Shown: one piece after another, positions 28,789 through 37,597 of the stretch | Numbering within the stretch: position 1 is the first letter of the stretch | How the letters are laid out: every line of letters starts with the position of its first letter | DNA from: Salinicoccus kekensis | Lineage (GTDB): Bacteria > Bacillota > Bacilli > Staphylococcales > Salinicoccaceae | Assembly: GCF_900220995.1 (NCBI RefSeq) | Contig: NZ_OBQF01000001.1 | Span: 744,001 to 808,000 of the forward strand | Length of the DNA stretch: 64,000 bases | Reading direction: 5' to 3' | The notes under the pieces: model-generated | What the model saw: the letters and a program-made list of their open reading frames with translations, nothing else | Database searches by the model: none | What the model was told of the DNA's origin: nothing | Made by a program: the position numbers and the translations under genes

Positions 28789-29356
28789 TGTACAAATCAT
28801 CCTCCCGGTAATTATGTCGTTCCTCTTCGATTATACGCGCTTTGATCTCTTTTTTGTACAGATTGAAACTGTTCTTCACCACATAAGTATCCGCGAAATA
28901 GTCATGCAGGCCGATCCTGCGCTCGGTGAACAGTGCCACAAGGTACGGCAGGTACCACAATGTATTGTTGATGTATCTGCCGACGAGCTCACGGAATATC
29001 ACCTGGGACAGTGAGAGTTTTTCCGAATCCCTGCCCACCACCGTGATGCCGGTGATCATTTTACCGAGCGTCGCCTGTGCAAAGTACGTCATGAGTATGA
29101 AGTACAAGTAATAAAGGAGCCCCGTCGCGATGTTTGCGACACTCAGCATCGGCGTCAGGAAATATGCATCCCCCACCCCCGCCAATTGGAGGACCGGATG
29201 GATGATGATCTGGCTGAGCCCCCAGATCGCGAGGCCGTCGATGATGAATGCCACGGCCCGGCTCAGAAAGGAGGCGGTCGACATGTAATCGAGCTTATCC
29301 GCCCATGTGTCGCGTTCAGGCTCATATCGGATTCTTTCAGTTTGTGCGTTTTCCAT
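28769..29356 (-). CDS. RDD-family membrane protein
   Basis: Membrane protein of 195 residues with the RDD signature spread over its transmembrane segments: [18 protein letters not shown] (Arg and Asp in the first), then [16 protein letters not shown] and [19 protein letters not shown]. Some RDD proteins act as Na+(K+)/H+ antiporters in halophiles, but most have no known activity. It follows sppA by 11 bp, the usual partnership in Staphylococcus, and overlaps tpx by 20 nt. Confidence 0.9.
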   Translation of the reverse strand: MENAQTERIRYEPERDTWADKLDYMSTASFLSRAVAFIIDGLAIWGLSQIIIHPVLQLAGVGDAYFLTPMLSVANIATGLLYYLYFILMTYFAQATLGKMITGITVVGRDSEKLSLSQVIFRELVGRYINNTLWYLPYLVALFTERRIGLHDYFADTYVVKNSFNLYKKEIKARIIEEERHNYREDDLYNGRSHV

Positions 29357-29367
29357 ACTGTCCCTCC

Positions 29368-30372
29368 TTATCTATCATACAGGTACATCGGCTGAAGGCC
29401 CTGGCGGTTATTGATCAGGTTTTCCATGCGTGCAATGTCGTTGCGGCCGGTGAATTCGCCGATCAGGCTGCCCACGCCGTAATTCAGGTTGATGCCCGCG
29501 AAGTTGGTCGTGTAGCCGTATTCGATGATCTGAGGATTGCCGCCGATCTCTTCCTTCAATGCGGCCGTCGCATCTTCGATGTAGCCGATCTGATCGACAA
29601 GCCCGTTATCCAGTGCATCTTCACCGAGATAGATGCGGCCGTCTGCGATGTCCCTCACTTCGTCCTCACTCATGCCGCGGCCGTCTGCCACGACCTGGAC
29701 GAAATCATCGAACATGCTGTCGACCATGCCCTGGACGTATTCCGTCTCTTCTTCGGTCGGTTCCCTGGTCGCACTCAGCATCTCCTTCATATCACCACTT
29801 GTATACGTGTTGAATTCGACACCCAGATCTTCGGCAAGCTGTTCAAAGTTCAACGACTGCATGATGACACCGATTGAACCGGTCATGGTTTCATCTGAAG
29901 CGAATATCTGGTCGGCCGGTGCAGACACATAATATCCTCCAGAGGCAGCCATGCCGCCCATTGAACTGTAGATGATCTTGCCGGCTTCTTTTGCTTCTGT
30001 AAGGTATTTATGTACTTCAGCTGATTCGTACACCCCGCCTCCGGGTGAATCCACATTCAAAAGGACAGCCTGGACGGTATCGTCTTCAATGACCTGCTTC
30101 AATGATTCAATCACAAGCTGATGGTTATACTGCTCCGCTGAGAACATGCCGGGTTCACTGCCCGTGTCGATGATGGTGCCTTCAATGTTGATCATGGCGA
30201 TCTTACTGCCCGGATCCCCCTGTTCGACGATCTGCGCCGGTGGAAACTCCCCGCCCGCAAACTGATCGAAGGTTTCCTGGAAATCACTGGCCCATAAATT
30301 CGTGAAAATCGAAAAGAATATGCCGAAAACGAGCAGTGTTCCCGCAATGACTGCAGCTATTATACGTTTCAT
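29368..30372 (-). CDS. sppA: Signal peptide peptidase SppA (S49 family)
   Basis: Membrane-bound serine-lysine protease that degrades leftover signal peptides. One N-terminal transmembrane segment (about 4-27) anchors a single S49 domain of the short SppA type, 334 residues in all. The Ser nucleophile is in GGMAASGGYYVSAPA (about residue 144), and the catalytic Lys in TSGDMKEMLSATREPT (about residue 195). The oxyanion region is NVDSPGGGVYESAEV. It heads an sppA-RDD-tpx run and is divergent from nadK2. Confidence 0.95.
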   Translation of the reverse strand: MKRIIAAVIAGTLLVFGIFFSIFTNLWASDFQETFDQFAGGEFPPAQIVEQGDPGSKIAMINIEGTIIDTGSEPGMFSAEQYNHQLVIESLKQVIEDDTVQAVLLNVDSPGGGVYESAEVHKYLTEAKEAGKIIYSSMGGMAASGGYYVSAPADQIFASDETMTGSIGVIMQSLNFEQLAEDLGVEFNTYTSGDMKEMLSATREPTEEETEYVQGMVDSMFDDFVQVVADGRGMSEDEVRDIADGRIYLGEDALDNGLVDQIGYIEDATAALKEEIGGNPQIIEYGYTTNFAGINLNYGVGSLIGEFTGRNDIARMENLINNRQGLQPMYLYDR

Positions 30373-30459
30373 AATCTCACTCCCTATTATTTAATCCTAT
30401 TCCCTTTTTATGATAACATATAGATGATCGATTCAAATAACATTTGAGGGGTGGCACAT

Positions 30460-31260
30460 GTGGAGCAATTTAAGAATGTTTACTTCTTCGACCCTTTCGG
30501 TAAAGATACGGAAAGGATCAGGAAAGACCTGGTCGAAGTCTTCAAAAATCTAGGGATCAACACTGTCGATTCAAGTGTGGAAGCGGACCTGATCGCTTCG
30601 ATTGGAGGGGACGGCACGTTCCTGCAGGCCGTAAGGAAGACCGGGTTCAGGAATGACTGTGTCTATATCGGCATCGCCATCGAAGAAGATGACTATATGT
30701 ATGTGGATTTCAGCTATAAAGAGAGCCGCATGATCGAAGAGGCGCTGACTTCCGAAGAAACCCATGTGCGCAATTACCCGACCATCGAAGTGAAAATCAA
30801 CGACAACCAGTCAAGCTACTGCCTGAATGAATTCACACTGAGATCAAGCATCGTGAAGACGATCATGATGGATGTCTACATCGATGACTTCCTATTCGAA
30901 CAGTTCCACGGGGACGGCATACTCGTATGCACGCCGACCGGCTCGACCGGCTACAACAAATCTTTAGGCGGTGCCGTCGTCGACCCGTTGCTGAAAGCGA
31001 TCCAGGTCACGGAACTTGCGAGCGTCAACAACAACAAGTACAGGACACTCGGCACGAGTTTCCTGCTCAATAAAGACCGTCCGCTCACGCTGATGATCGA
31101 TAAAAAGCGGGATTACTACCCCATCATGTCACTCGACAATGAAGCGCTCAGCCTGCAGAACACCGAAGAGGTCCAGATACGCGTCTCGGACAGGGTCATC
31201 AAGACATTGAAGCTTCCGAACAACACTTTCTGGCACAAAACGCAAAGAAACTTCCTGTAA
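30460..31260 (+). CDS. nadK2: NAD kinase, NadK2 type
   Basis: Phosphorylates NAD+ to NADP+. The protein follows B. subtilis NadK2 (YtdI) closely: NVYFFDPFGKDTER, the GGDG motif in IASIGGDGTFLQAVRK (near residue 49), CLNEFTLRSSIVKT and TPTGSTGYNKSLGGAVVDP, ending in NNTFWHKTQRNFL. I chose the GTG at 30460, with GAGGGG 8 nt upstream; the GTG at 30451 lies inside that site. Length 266. It is divergent from sppA. Confidence 0.93.
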   Translation: MEQFKNVYFFDPFGKDTERIRKDLVEVFKNLGINTVDSSVEADLIASIGGDGTFLQAVRKTGFRNDCVYIGIAIEEDDYMYVDFSYKESRMIEEALTSEETHVRNYPTIEVKINDNQSSYCLNEFTLRSSIVKTIMMDVYIDDFLFEQFHGDGILVCTPTGSTGYNKSLGGAVVDPLLKAIQVTELASVNNNKYRTLGTSFLLNKDRPLTLMIDKKRDYYPIMSLDNEALSLQNTEEVQIRVSDRVIKTLKLPNNTFWHKTQRNFL

Positions 31261-31279
31261 ACCAGGAAGTTTCTTTTTT
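31245..31279 (+). terminator. Intrinsic terminator after nadK2
   Basis: A 13-bp perfect stem (31245-31257 with 31263-31275) that includes the stop codon in its loop, followed by a T-run. Confidence 0.88.
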
Positions 31280-32478
31280 TATAACAATTCCCCGAATTCC
31301 GCAGCGGCTTCTTCACTGTTCGGGGTATATGTTTCTATGCCCGAGATCGCCTTCTCGATCAATGGTCCGAAATCCACTCTCTCTTCGAACTTCCTGACCT
31401 TCTCAAGCGACGGCTTCGTTTTCGGCGACTTCGGCTTGAAGATCGTACAGCAGTCCTCATAAGGGAGGATGGACGTTTCATAAGTCCCGAACTGCTTCGC
31501 CATATTGACGATGTCATTCTTCTCCAAAGTGAGCAGCGGGCGGAGCACCGGCATGTTCGTCACTTCATTGATTGCATGCATACTCGTCAGTGTCTGTGAG
31601 GCGACCTGCCCGAGGTTCTCCCCGTTGATCACCGCCTCCGCCCCTGTCGTCCCGGCGAGTTTTTCGGCGATCTTGAGCATGACGCGCCTTGTGGACGTCA
31701 TTGACAGATTGTCCGGTATGCGGTCGTACAAAGTCGTCTGCAGCTCGGTGAACGGCACGATATGCAGCTTGATGTCATAACCCGTCCGTTCACTCATGAT
31801 ATCGACGAGCTTCTTCACTTTCTCAGTGGCCTCAGGGCTTGTATACGGCGGCGAATGGAAGTGCACCGCTTCGATTTCAACACCCTTTCTCATGACATCG
31901 AGTCCTGCGACCGGGGAATCTATCCCGCCGGAGAGCATCAAGAGCCCTTTGCCGCCGGTGCCGAGCGGCAGTCCGCCCAGACACTGTACAGTGTCGTGGT
32001 ACATGTAAACTGCATCGTGACGCACTTCCGCCGTGATCGTATGGTCAGGTTTCCTGACGTTCACAGACAGGTGATCCGTATTTTTAAGCACATAGCCGCC
32101 GAGCATATCCTGTATATCGAACGTCACTAGGTGGAATGTCTTATCGGAACGCTTCGCTTCTATCTTGAAGGTGCGGCCCGCCCCGAAGTCCTTTGCAAAC
32201 TGCAGGGCAGTCTCCTTCATCTCCTCTTCGGATTTTTCGATCTTCACCACCGGTGAGACGCTGAGTATCCCGCTGATGTGCTTCAATTTTTCAATGACCT
32301 GATAGGCGTCTGCTTCCAGCAGATCGATGTACCCCCGGTCCCGCGTCGTCTTTATATGGACATCCATACCGTCGAGTGCCCGGTTCATGCGCTTCCTCAG
32401 AGCACTGACGAACATCTTCCGATTTCTGCTCTTCAGCGTCATCTCACCGTAGCGGATTAATATATGATCGTATTTCAT
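31279..32478 (-). CDS. thiI: tRNA 4-thiouridine synthase ThiI
   Basis: Adenylates U8 of tRNA and thiolates it; in some bacteria it also serves thiamine thiazole synthesis. A ferredoxin-like/THUMP N-terminus (about 1-165) precedes a PP-loop ATPase with LMLSGGIDSPVAGL. There is no C-terminal rhodanese domain, so this is the short 399-residue form, which takes sulfur from its partner desulfurase. Its ATG overlaps the nifZ stop by four bases (ATGA), which shows tight coupling. Confidence 0.96.
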   Translation of the reverse strand: MKYDHILIRYGEMTLKSRNRKMFVSALRKRMNRALDGMDVHIKTTRDRGYIDLLEADAYQVIEKLKHISGILSVSPVVKIEKSEEEMKETALQFAKDFGAGRTFKIEAKRSDKTFHLVTFDIQDMLGGYVLKNTDHLSVNVRKPDHTITAEVRHDAVYMYHDTVQCLGGLPLGTGGKGLLMLSGGIDSPVAGLDVMRKGVEIEAVHFHSPPYTSPEATEKVKKLVDIMSERTGYDIKLHIVPFTELQTTLYDRIPDNLSMTSTRRVMLKIAEKLAGTTGAEAVINGENLGQVASQTLTSMHAINEVTNMPVLRPLLTLEKNDIVNMAKQFGTYETSILPYEDCCTIFKPKSPKTKPSLEKVRKFEERVDFGPLIEKAISGIETYTPNSEEAAAEFGELL

Positions 32479-33602
32479 TTTAAAACATCTCCTATTTCTT
32501 CGTATACCTCTTTAAGCGACCGGATCAGCACTTCGATGTCCCGGCGCGTGGTGTTCCCCGACATTGAGATCCGTATGCTGCCGTCGATCACCTCTTTATC
32601 CACGCCCATGGCTGTGAGTGTCTCGTTGGACATGGCACGCTCTGAAGCGCAGGCACTTGTCGTCGATACCATGACATTTTTCCCTGACAGTGCATTGACC
32701 ACCACTTCGCCTTTCGCCCCGTTGAATGCCATATTGATGATATGCGGGACACCCGAAGGCTGTATGGTGATCGACCCATGAGCTTCCATCTCTTCCCTGA
32801 TCATGCGGTTGTACTCACTGATCCGTTCAATATCATCACCCATGTTTTCAACAGAGAGCCTCAAGGCTTTCGCCATCGCCGTGACCGACGGCAGGTTAAC
32901 CGTCCCGCTCCGTATATCGAATTCATGGCCGCCGCCGTAATGGATCGGTTCTGCTGCCTTGATTTCCTTCAGCATCAGTGCACCTGCACCTTTGACACCG
33001 TGGAATTTATGGGCGGATATGCTCACCGAATCCACGCCTTCATAATTGAAGCGAGCCTTGCCCACCGCCTGGGTGGCATCCACATGGAAGTGAGCCTTTG
33101 GATAATCCGTGAGTGCTGATTTGATCTCTTCCACCGGCTGTACTGAACCGACGATATTATTGACTGCCATGACGGTGACGAGTATGACATCTTCATCGAG
33201 CAGTGACTTCAGATGATCGACATCCACCCGGCCAGCTTCAGTCGTACGGATGAACTTCACATTGAAGCCTTCTTTCTGTTGATGGTCGAGGATGTTGATC
33301 ACGCTCGGATGCTCGAGCTCGCTGACGAGGATGGTGCGGCCGAACCTCTTCTTCCGCCTCAACGTGCCCTGCAGGGCGATATTATTGCTTTCCGTCGCAC
33401 CGGAAGTGAATACACACTGGTAGTGCGGCAGCCCGAAAATCTCAAGGACCTGCTTCCTTGAAGCTTCCAGAAGCTTCGCACTGTCCCGCCCGGCTTTATG
33501 GATGCTTGCGGTGTTGAAATAATAATCTTCGTTCACTTTATTGAAAGTATGCAGCGCTTCTGCATATGGTTTTGTTGTGGCGGCATTATCAAAATAATGC
33601 AT
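32475..33602 (-). CDS. nifZ: Cysteine desulfurase, NifZ type (partner of ThiI)
   Basis: PLP enzyme that takes sulfur from cysteine as a persulfide for tRNA thiolation. The N-terminus MHYFDNAATTKPYAEAL is typical. The PLP lysine is in SVSISAHKFHGVKGAGAL (about residue 199), and the active Cys in TTSACASERAM (about residue 316) in a short loop. I chose the ATG at 33602, with GGAGAG 6 nt upstream, over the one at 33620. Coupled to thiI as in B. subtilis nifZ-thiI. The symbol follows this context. Confidence 0.92.
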   Translation of the reverse strand: MHYFDNAATTKPYAEALHTFNKVNEDYYFNTASIHKAGRDSAKLLEASRKQVLEIFGLPHYQCVFTSGATESNNIALQGTLRRKKRFGRTILVSELEHPSVINILDHQQKEGFNVKFIRTTEAGRVDVDHLKSLLDEDVILVTVMAVNNIVGSVQPVEEIKSALTDYPKAHFHVDATQAVGKARFNYEGVDSVSISAHKFHGVKGAGALMLKEIKAAEPIHYGGGHEFDIRSGTVNLPSVTAMAKALRLSVENMGDDIERISEYNRMIREEMEAHGSITIQPSGVPHIINMAFNGAKGEVVVNALSGKNVMVSTTSACASERAMSNETLTAMGVDKEVIDGSIRISMSGNTTRRDIEVLIRSLKEVYEEIGDVLK

Positions 33603-33623
33603 CCAATTCTCTCCTTCCATGGA

Positions 33624-33657
33624 AAATGACTTAGAATATTAATATTCTAAGTCATTT
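33624..33657. other. 34-bp perfect palindrome between ezrA and nifZ
   Basis: Two 17-base arms (33624-33640 and 33641-33657) match perfectly with no loop, centred on AATATTAATATT. It follows the ezrA stop and lies 21 bp before the nifZ ATG. On the minus strand it is followed by TTTT, so it may be an imperfect terminator for ezrA. A protein-binding operator is another option. As an RNA hairpin it would fold next to the nifZ ribosome binding site. Confidence 0.7.
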
Positions 33658-33673
33658 CGGCCAACTTATAAAT

Positions 33674-35368
33674 TCACTTTTCATCATAATCATTTTCAAT
33701 CTTCCGGGCGGCGCCGGGCTCCACTTTTTCAAGCGCGCCTTTGATGATTTCAAGGGCACGTTTGTATCTGCTCTCCTTGAACATCCGCTCGGATTCGCGT
33801 ATCTGCGCATCGAATGCATGATCGTCCCTGCGGTATCTGTTACCGTATTGTATCATGATTTCGGTGAGTTCCGCATCTCTCAGCAGTTCATAGGCCTCCT
33901 GTTCGAACTCGTTCAAGTCCATCACCGTCTGATTCACTTTATCCTTGATGTACTGGACATTCAGCGGACGTTTGCTGAAGTAGTCTTCGATTTTGCGGAG
34001 ATTGATATCCAGCTCATTTTTGATGATGATGAACCGTTCCGGGACTTCAGGCAGGTTTGAAGTCACAAGTTTGCGGTAAACCTTTTCTTTTTTGTCATGG
34101 ATATAAATCGTATTCTCTTTTGCCTCTTCGGCATCGTCCCTTAAGCTGATGAGATGTTCCTGGATTTTCTCCTGCTCATCGTTGATCTGCAGAATCTGAT
34201 CCTTGATATGGGAAATCCTGTTTTCAACTTCACTGAACCTTGCGTTCGTCTTCGCTGTCTCCGTCACAATCTCATCATACACATCCACAAGACTTTCAAT
34301 CTCATGTTCGAATTTCTGAACTGAATGGATGTCTGCGTCGTTGATAAAAAACTGATCTTCCATATACTGCATCTCTGTTCTGAGCGTGTAATTCGAATTC
34401 CTTGCATGGAACAGCTCGTCGGTGATGAGCGGCTGATCCTGATCCACTTTGATCTTCGCTTTCACTTCAACTTCAATCAGCTCGAGTATATCGTCGACCT
34501 GAGTGTTGATGTCATCGAGTATTTTACGCGCTTCATCCAAATCCAGCCTTGAAATCAAAGGCTCGACAAGGTTCAGCTTGCCTTTCAGCGTGGATAATTT
34601 GCCTTCGACCTTGATGTGATCGAGGTCATACCCTTCCGCTTTCAGATCACGGCAGCCGAATCTGATTTCCTGAAATTGGGCAGGCAGATCTTTTTGGACT
34701 TCCCTGATCAAAACAGGGATATCATCCATGTTCTCCTTCAGCGTTCGGAGATCGCTGCGCACATCTTCAATATGACGTCCTGCACTGACGTAATTGCCGT
34801 CGTTGATCATGACATCATATTCCCTGATCTCGGGTTCGAAGCTGTCGATCAGCTCTTCAAGCGGCCCGCTGGCATCGCCGAACTGATATGCACTGGCCAG
34901 CACATCACGCTTTGCCTCCCTGTGGAGTTTCTCAGCTTCCGCCCTAGCAATCGCCGATTTTTCATTCATCTGGACCAGTTCATCGATTTCCGACGTCAAC
35001 TGGTCATATTTGGACTCGACCCTGGCGATACTGGCTTCGCCCTGTTTCACTTTCTCATCACTCGCACTGAATTTGAATTTCTCAAGATCTTTCTTTGCTT
35101 CCGAAAGCCTGCCTTCAGAGGTATCAAGTGAATCTTTTAGTGAAGCCTGCCATTCTTTCTGCCAGCCGGTGTACAGCTTTTTAGCCTCACCATGAAGGTT
35201 CAAATCTTTAACTTTGAATAATTCATCCTGGAAAGGAAGAGCTTTGACATCTTCCAATTTATTGAACTTATTATTGATATCTTCCAGTTTAGTGTTTCTT
35301 ATGTAAAAAACGACAGCAACTGAAATTGCTATTAATACAACGATCCCGATAAGTAGATAGACCCACAT
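33674..35368 (-). CDS. ezrA: Septation ring formation regulator EzrA
   Basis: Membrane-anchored, spectrin-like division protein that binds FtsZ and helps place and coordinate the septum. One N-terminal transmembrane segment (about 2-20, MWVYLLIGIVVLIAISVAVV) precedes some 540 residues of charged, almost wholly helical coiled coil. Length 564. I chose the ATG at 35368, with AGGAGG 8 nt upstream. It is divergent from the msr gene, and nifZ-thiI follow downstream. Confidence 0.95.
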   Translation of the reverse strand: MWVYLLIGIVVLIAISVAVVFYIRNTKLEDINNKFNKLEDVKALPFQDELFKVKDLNLHGEAKKLYTGWQKEWQASLKDSLDTSEGRLSEAKKDLEKFKFSASDEKVKQGEASIARVESKYDQLTSEIDELVQMNEKSAIARAEAEKLHREAKRDVLASAYQFGDASGPLEELIDSFEPEIREYDVMINDGNYVSAGRHIEDVRSDLRTLKENMDDIPVLIREVQKDLPAQFQEIRFGCRDLKAEGYDLDHIKVEGKLSTLKGKLNLVEPLISRLDLDEARKILDDINTQVDDILELIEVEVKAKIKVDQDQPLITDELFHARNSNYTLRTEMQYMEDQFFINDADIHSVQKFEHEIESLVDVYDEIVTETAKTNARFSEVENRISHIKDQILQINDEQEKIQEHLISLRDDAEEAKENTIYIHDKKEKVYRKLVTSNLPEVPERFIIIKNELDINLRKIEDYFSKRPLNVQYIKDKVNQTVMDLNEFEQEAYELLRDAELTEIMIQYGNRYRRDDHAFDAQIRESERMFKESRYKRALEIIKGALEKVEPGAARKIENDYDEK

Positions 35369-35473
35369 ACGCTTACCTCCTACATATATTATCAATTATA
35401 GCCTAAAAGCTTGAAACAAAAAACATATAATAATATAATTTATAATTAATTTGATGAATGAAGGGTGATTGAC

Positions 35474-35944
35474 ATGGTTACGGAAACTAATATGACAGAT
35501 TACAGAATGCTGAACAAGACTCTTGAGAGCCTGCTCGAAGATGAAACGAACAGGATCGCAAACCTCTCCAACGCTTCAAGCCTCCTCAACCAGACTTTGA
35601 AAGATATCAACTGGGCCGGTTTCTACCTTTATGACGAAGAATCCGACCAGCTTGTCCTCGGACCTTTCCAGGGGCTGCCTGCATGTGTCAGGATCGATAA
35701 CGGAAAAGGCGTCTGCGGCACGGCATTCAGGGGCAATGATGTGTTCGTCGTCGACAACGTCCATGAATTCCCGGGGCACATCGCATGCGATGCAAACAGT
35801 AATTCGGAAATCGTCGTCCCGATCTATAAAGATGGTGAGCCCATCGGTGTGCTTGACATCGACTCCCCTGTCTTTGACCGCTTCAGTGAGGAAGACCGCC
35901 TCGGACTGATCGAGTTCGTCGAGGTATTGAAAAAATACATCTGA
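35474..35944 (+). CDS. Free methionine-R-sulfoxide reductase (GAF domain)
   Basis: Single GAF-domain enzyme of 156 residues that reduces free methionine-R-sulfoxide (fRMsr; YtsP in B. subtilis). The three catalytic cysteines are at residues 71, 81 and 105 (PACVRIDNGKGVCGTAF and GHIACDANS). The core strands (INWAGFYLYDEESDQL, IGVLDIDSPVFDRFS) are intact. I chose the ATG at 35474; a GTG at 35465 gives a longer frame, but an AAGGGTG site fits the ATG. It lies upstream of rpsD, with its own promoter unit. Confidence 0.9.
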   Translation: MVTETNMTDYRMLNKTLESLLEDETNRIANLSNASSLLNQTLKDINWAGFYLYDEESDQLVLGPFQGLPACVRIDNGKGVCGTAFRGNDVFVVDNVHEFPGHIACDANSNSEIVVPIYKDGEPIGVLDIDSPVFDRFSEEDRLGLIEFVEVLKKYI

Positions 35945-35949
35945 CACCC

Positions 35950-35978
35950 TTGACATATACATAGATAATATGTAGAAT
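35950..35978 (+). promoter_or_regulatory. Sigma-A promoter of rpsD
   Basis: Perfect -35 TTGACA (35950-35955), 17-nt spacer, TAGAAT (35973-35978). It is placed just after the msr stop codon and upstream of the structured S4 leader. Confidence 0.72.
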
Positions 35979-35984
35979 ATACTA

Positions 35985-36150
35985 TTGTGTAAATGAACGG
36001 ATTAAGTAGCTTACAATCATCATGTGTCCGTATGTGGTTCCCATCAGTTGGTGTGTTGTGTAACCAATGCTATGAGGCGAAGGCACTTAAAATCACATAC
36101 CCATATGGGCGGTTGTTACCTTATGATGTTTATTGCATAAATAAAACACA
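35985..36150 (+). ncRNA. Ribosomal protein S4 leader (autoregulatory RNA)
   Basis: The 165-nt untranslated leader of rpsD contains conserved-looking elements: GTATGTGGTTCCC paired with a late CATACCCATATGGG segment, and a TTGGTGTGTTGTGTAACCAA hairpin. This fits the Firmicutes S4 leader, in which excess S4 binds the pseudoknot and blocks rpsD translation. Bounds are approximate; the call rests on position and visible pairing, not on a covariance search. Confidence 0.7.
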
Positions 36151-36166
36151 ATAAGGAGGAGTCAAA

Positions 36167-36769
36167 ATGGCTCGTTTTACAGGTTCAATTTGGAAAAAGT
36201 CCCGTCGTTTGGGTATCTCCCTGACAGGCACAGGCAAAGAGTTGGAACGTCGTCCGTACGCACCAGGTGACCACGGTCCGACACAAAGGAAGAAAATTTC
36301 GGAATACGGTCTTCAGCTTCAGGAGAAGCAGAAGCTTCGTTATATGTATGGAATCAACGAACGTCAGTTCCGCACGATTTTCGAACGTGCAGGCAAACTG
36401 AGAGGTGTTCATGGTGAGAACTTCATGATCCTCCTCGCATCACGTCTTGATGCAGTCGTTTATCAGATGGGTCTTGCGCGTACACGCCGTCAGGCACGCC
36501 AGCTCGTCAACCACGGTCACGTCACTGTTGACGGCGGCCGCGTCGATATCCCTTCCTACCACCTGAAACCAGGTCAGACAATCGGACTTCGTGAGAAATC
36601 ACGTAACCTCGACATCGTCAAGGAAGCAGTTGAAGTGAACAACTTCGTACCTGACTACCTGACTTTCGACGAGGAAAAAATGGAAGGTACATTCGTACGT
36701 TTCCCTGAGCGTTCTGAACTGCCTGCTGAGATCAACGAACAGCTTATCGTTGAGTACTATTCAAGATAA
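36167..36769 (+). CDS. rpsD: 30S ribosomal protein S4
   Basis: Primary 16S rRNA-binding protein that nucleates 30S assembly. The 200 residues are typical: [21 protein letters not shown], the S4 RNA-binding domain [20 protein letters not shown], and the C-terminal signature [18 protein letters not shown]. It has a perfect AAGGAGG 9 nt before the ATG and a highly biased codon usage, as for an abundant protein. It is a monocistronic unit with an autoregulatory leader and a terminator. Zinc-binding cysteines found in other S4 proteins are absent. Confidence 0.98.
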   Translation: MARFTGSIWKKSRRLGISLTGTGKELERRPYAPGDHGPTQRKKISEYGLQLQEKQKLRYMYGINERQFRTIFERAGKLRGVHGENFMILLASRLDAVVYQMGLARTRRQARQLVNHGHVTVDGGRVDIPSYHLKPGQTIGLREKSRNLDIVKEAVEVNNFVPDYLTFDEEKMEGTFVRFPERSELPAEINEQLIVEYYSR

Positions 36770-36785
36770 TAGGTAAGTTTCTTTT

Positions 36786-36834
36786 AAAAGGCTTATGCCC
36801 ATCGTTTTTTCGATGGTGCATAGGTCTTTTTTTG
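36786..36834 (+). terminator. Intrinsic terminator after rpsD
   Basis: An imperfect stem centred on ATCGTTTTTTCGAT (about 36794-36822), followed by a run of seven T. Confidence 0.78.
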
Positions 36835-36945
36835 ATGGACCGGTGCTGCTTCAGGCGTCCCTGCCATGATAAGCTTTCTTTTTAAATATATATGTTTGTG
36901 ATATATTTAATCTGTATTAATATTTCAATTTTGAGGGGTGAAGTC

Positions 36946-37314
36946 ATGGATTTTAAGAAGTATTTGATGGCGGGCGGCCTTTCGCTTGTACTCGTACTCG
37001 GCGCGTGCGGCGGCGGTGAAGAGGGTGCTGAGGAGTCCGAAGAACCTGCAACTGAAGAGGAAACGACTGAAGAAGACAGCGGCGCTTCAAGCGGGGATGT
37101 GGATGCAGAAGGCATTGCCCAGGCCACGTGTGCTTCATGCCACGGTGAAGACTTTTCAGGCGCTGTCGGTCCGGCCCTTGCAGGCACCGACCTCAGTGAA
37201 GAAGAGTTTACCGAGATTGTAAGGAACGGCGAGGGCTCCATGCCTGCTTACAGTGAAGACCACATCAATGATGAGGAACTTTCTGCACTATACACTTATT
37301 TCAGTGAATACTGA
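36946..37314 (+). CDS. Membrane-anchored cytochrome c lipoprotein (c-551 type)
   Basis: Secreted electron carrier of 122 residues, tethered by lipid at Cys21 (lipobox LGAC). An acidic Glu/Thr/Ser linker runs from about 24 to 52. The mature domain has one heme motif, CASCH (residues 62-66), a GPALAGTDL segment and the axial Met99 in GSMPAYSED. It is like the CccB family, which delivers electrons to terminal oxidases. I chose the ATG at 36946, with GAGGGGTG upstream. It is a single gene with its own terminator. Confidence 0.92.
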   Translation: MDFKKYLMAGGLSLVLVLGACGGGEEGAEESEEPATEEETTEEDSGASSGDVDAEGIAQATCASCHGEDFSGAVGPALAGTDLSEEEFTEIVRNGEGSMPAYSEDHINDEELSALYTYFSEY

Positions 37315-37318
37315 TGAA

Positions 37319-37346
37319 AAAAACCGTCCTTTTGGACGGTTTTTTG
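37319..37346 (+). terminator. Terminator after the cytochrome c gene, also serves 37347-37529
   Basis: A 9-bp stem (37321-37329 with 37334-37342) with A- and T-runs on opposite sides, so it can act both ways between convergent genes. Confidence 0.85.
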
Positions 37347-37529
37347 TTATTTCACTTCACGCACTTCTTTTATCAGATTAGGGAAAATCGAAAAGCCGTC
37401 GACTTCCATATAAGACTTCTTATGGGCAGCCGCCACTTCAAGTTCCCGCTTCAAAGTTTCCGCCGTATGGCTTTCAGTTTCCAAAGTCTCTTTTTTCCCC
37501 GACTTATAAACGATTTCAATTTTAGACAT
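37347..37529 (-). CDS. Small protein of unknown function
   Basis: A 60-residue protein that begins MSKIEIVYKSGKKETLETES, with a beta-strand-like start, a charged helix (ETLKRELEVAAAHKK) and a second strand part (SYMEVDGFSIFPNLIKEVREVK). The ATG follows AGAGGT 6 nt upstream. It lies between two transcription units and shares a bidirectional terminator with the cytochrome gene, which supports a real gene. I do not recognise the family. Confidence 0.65.
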   Translation of the reverse strand: MSKIEIVYKSGKKETLETESHTAETLKRELEVAAAHKKSYMEVDGFSIFPNLIKEVREVK

Positions 37530-37597
37530 GTTCTGACCTCTTATCTTTAAAATGTAATATCAATTTTACCACAAATATTACAGGACGGTGAGGATTA

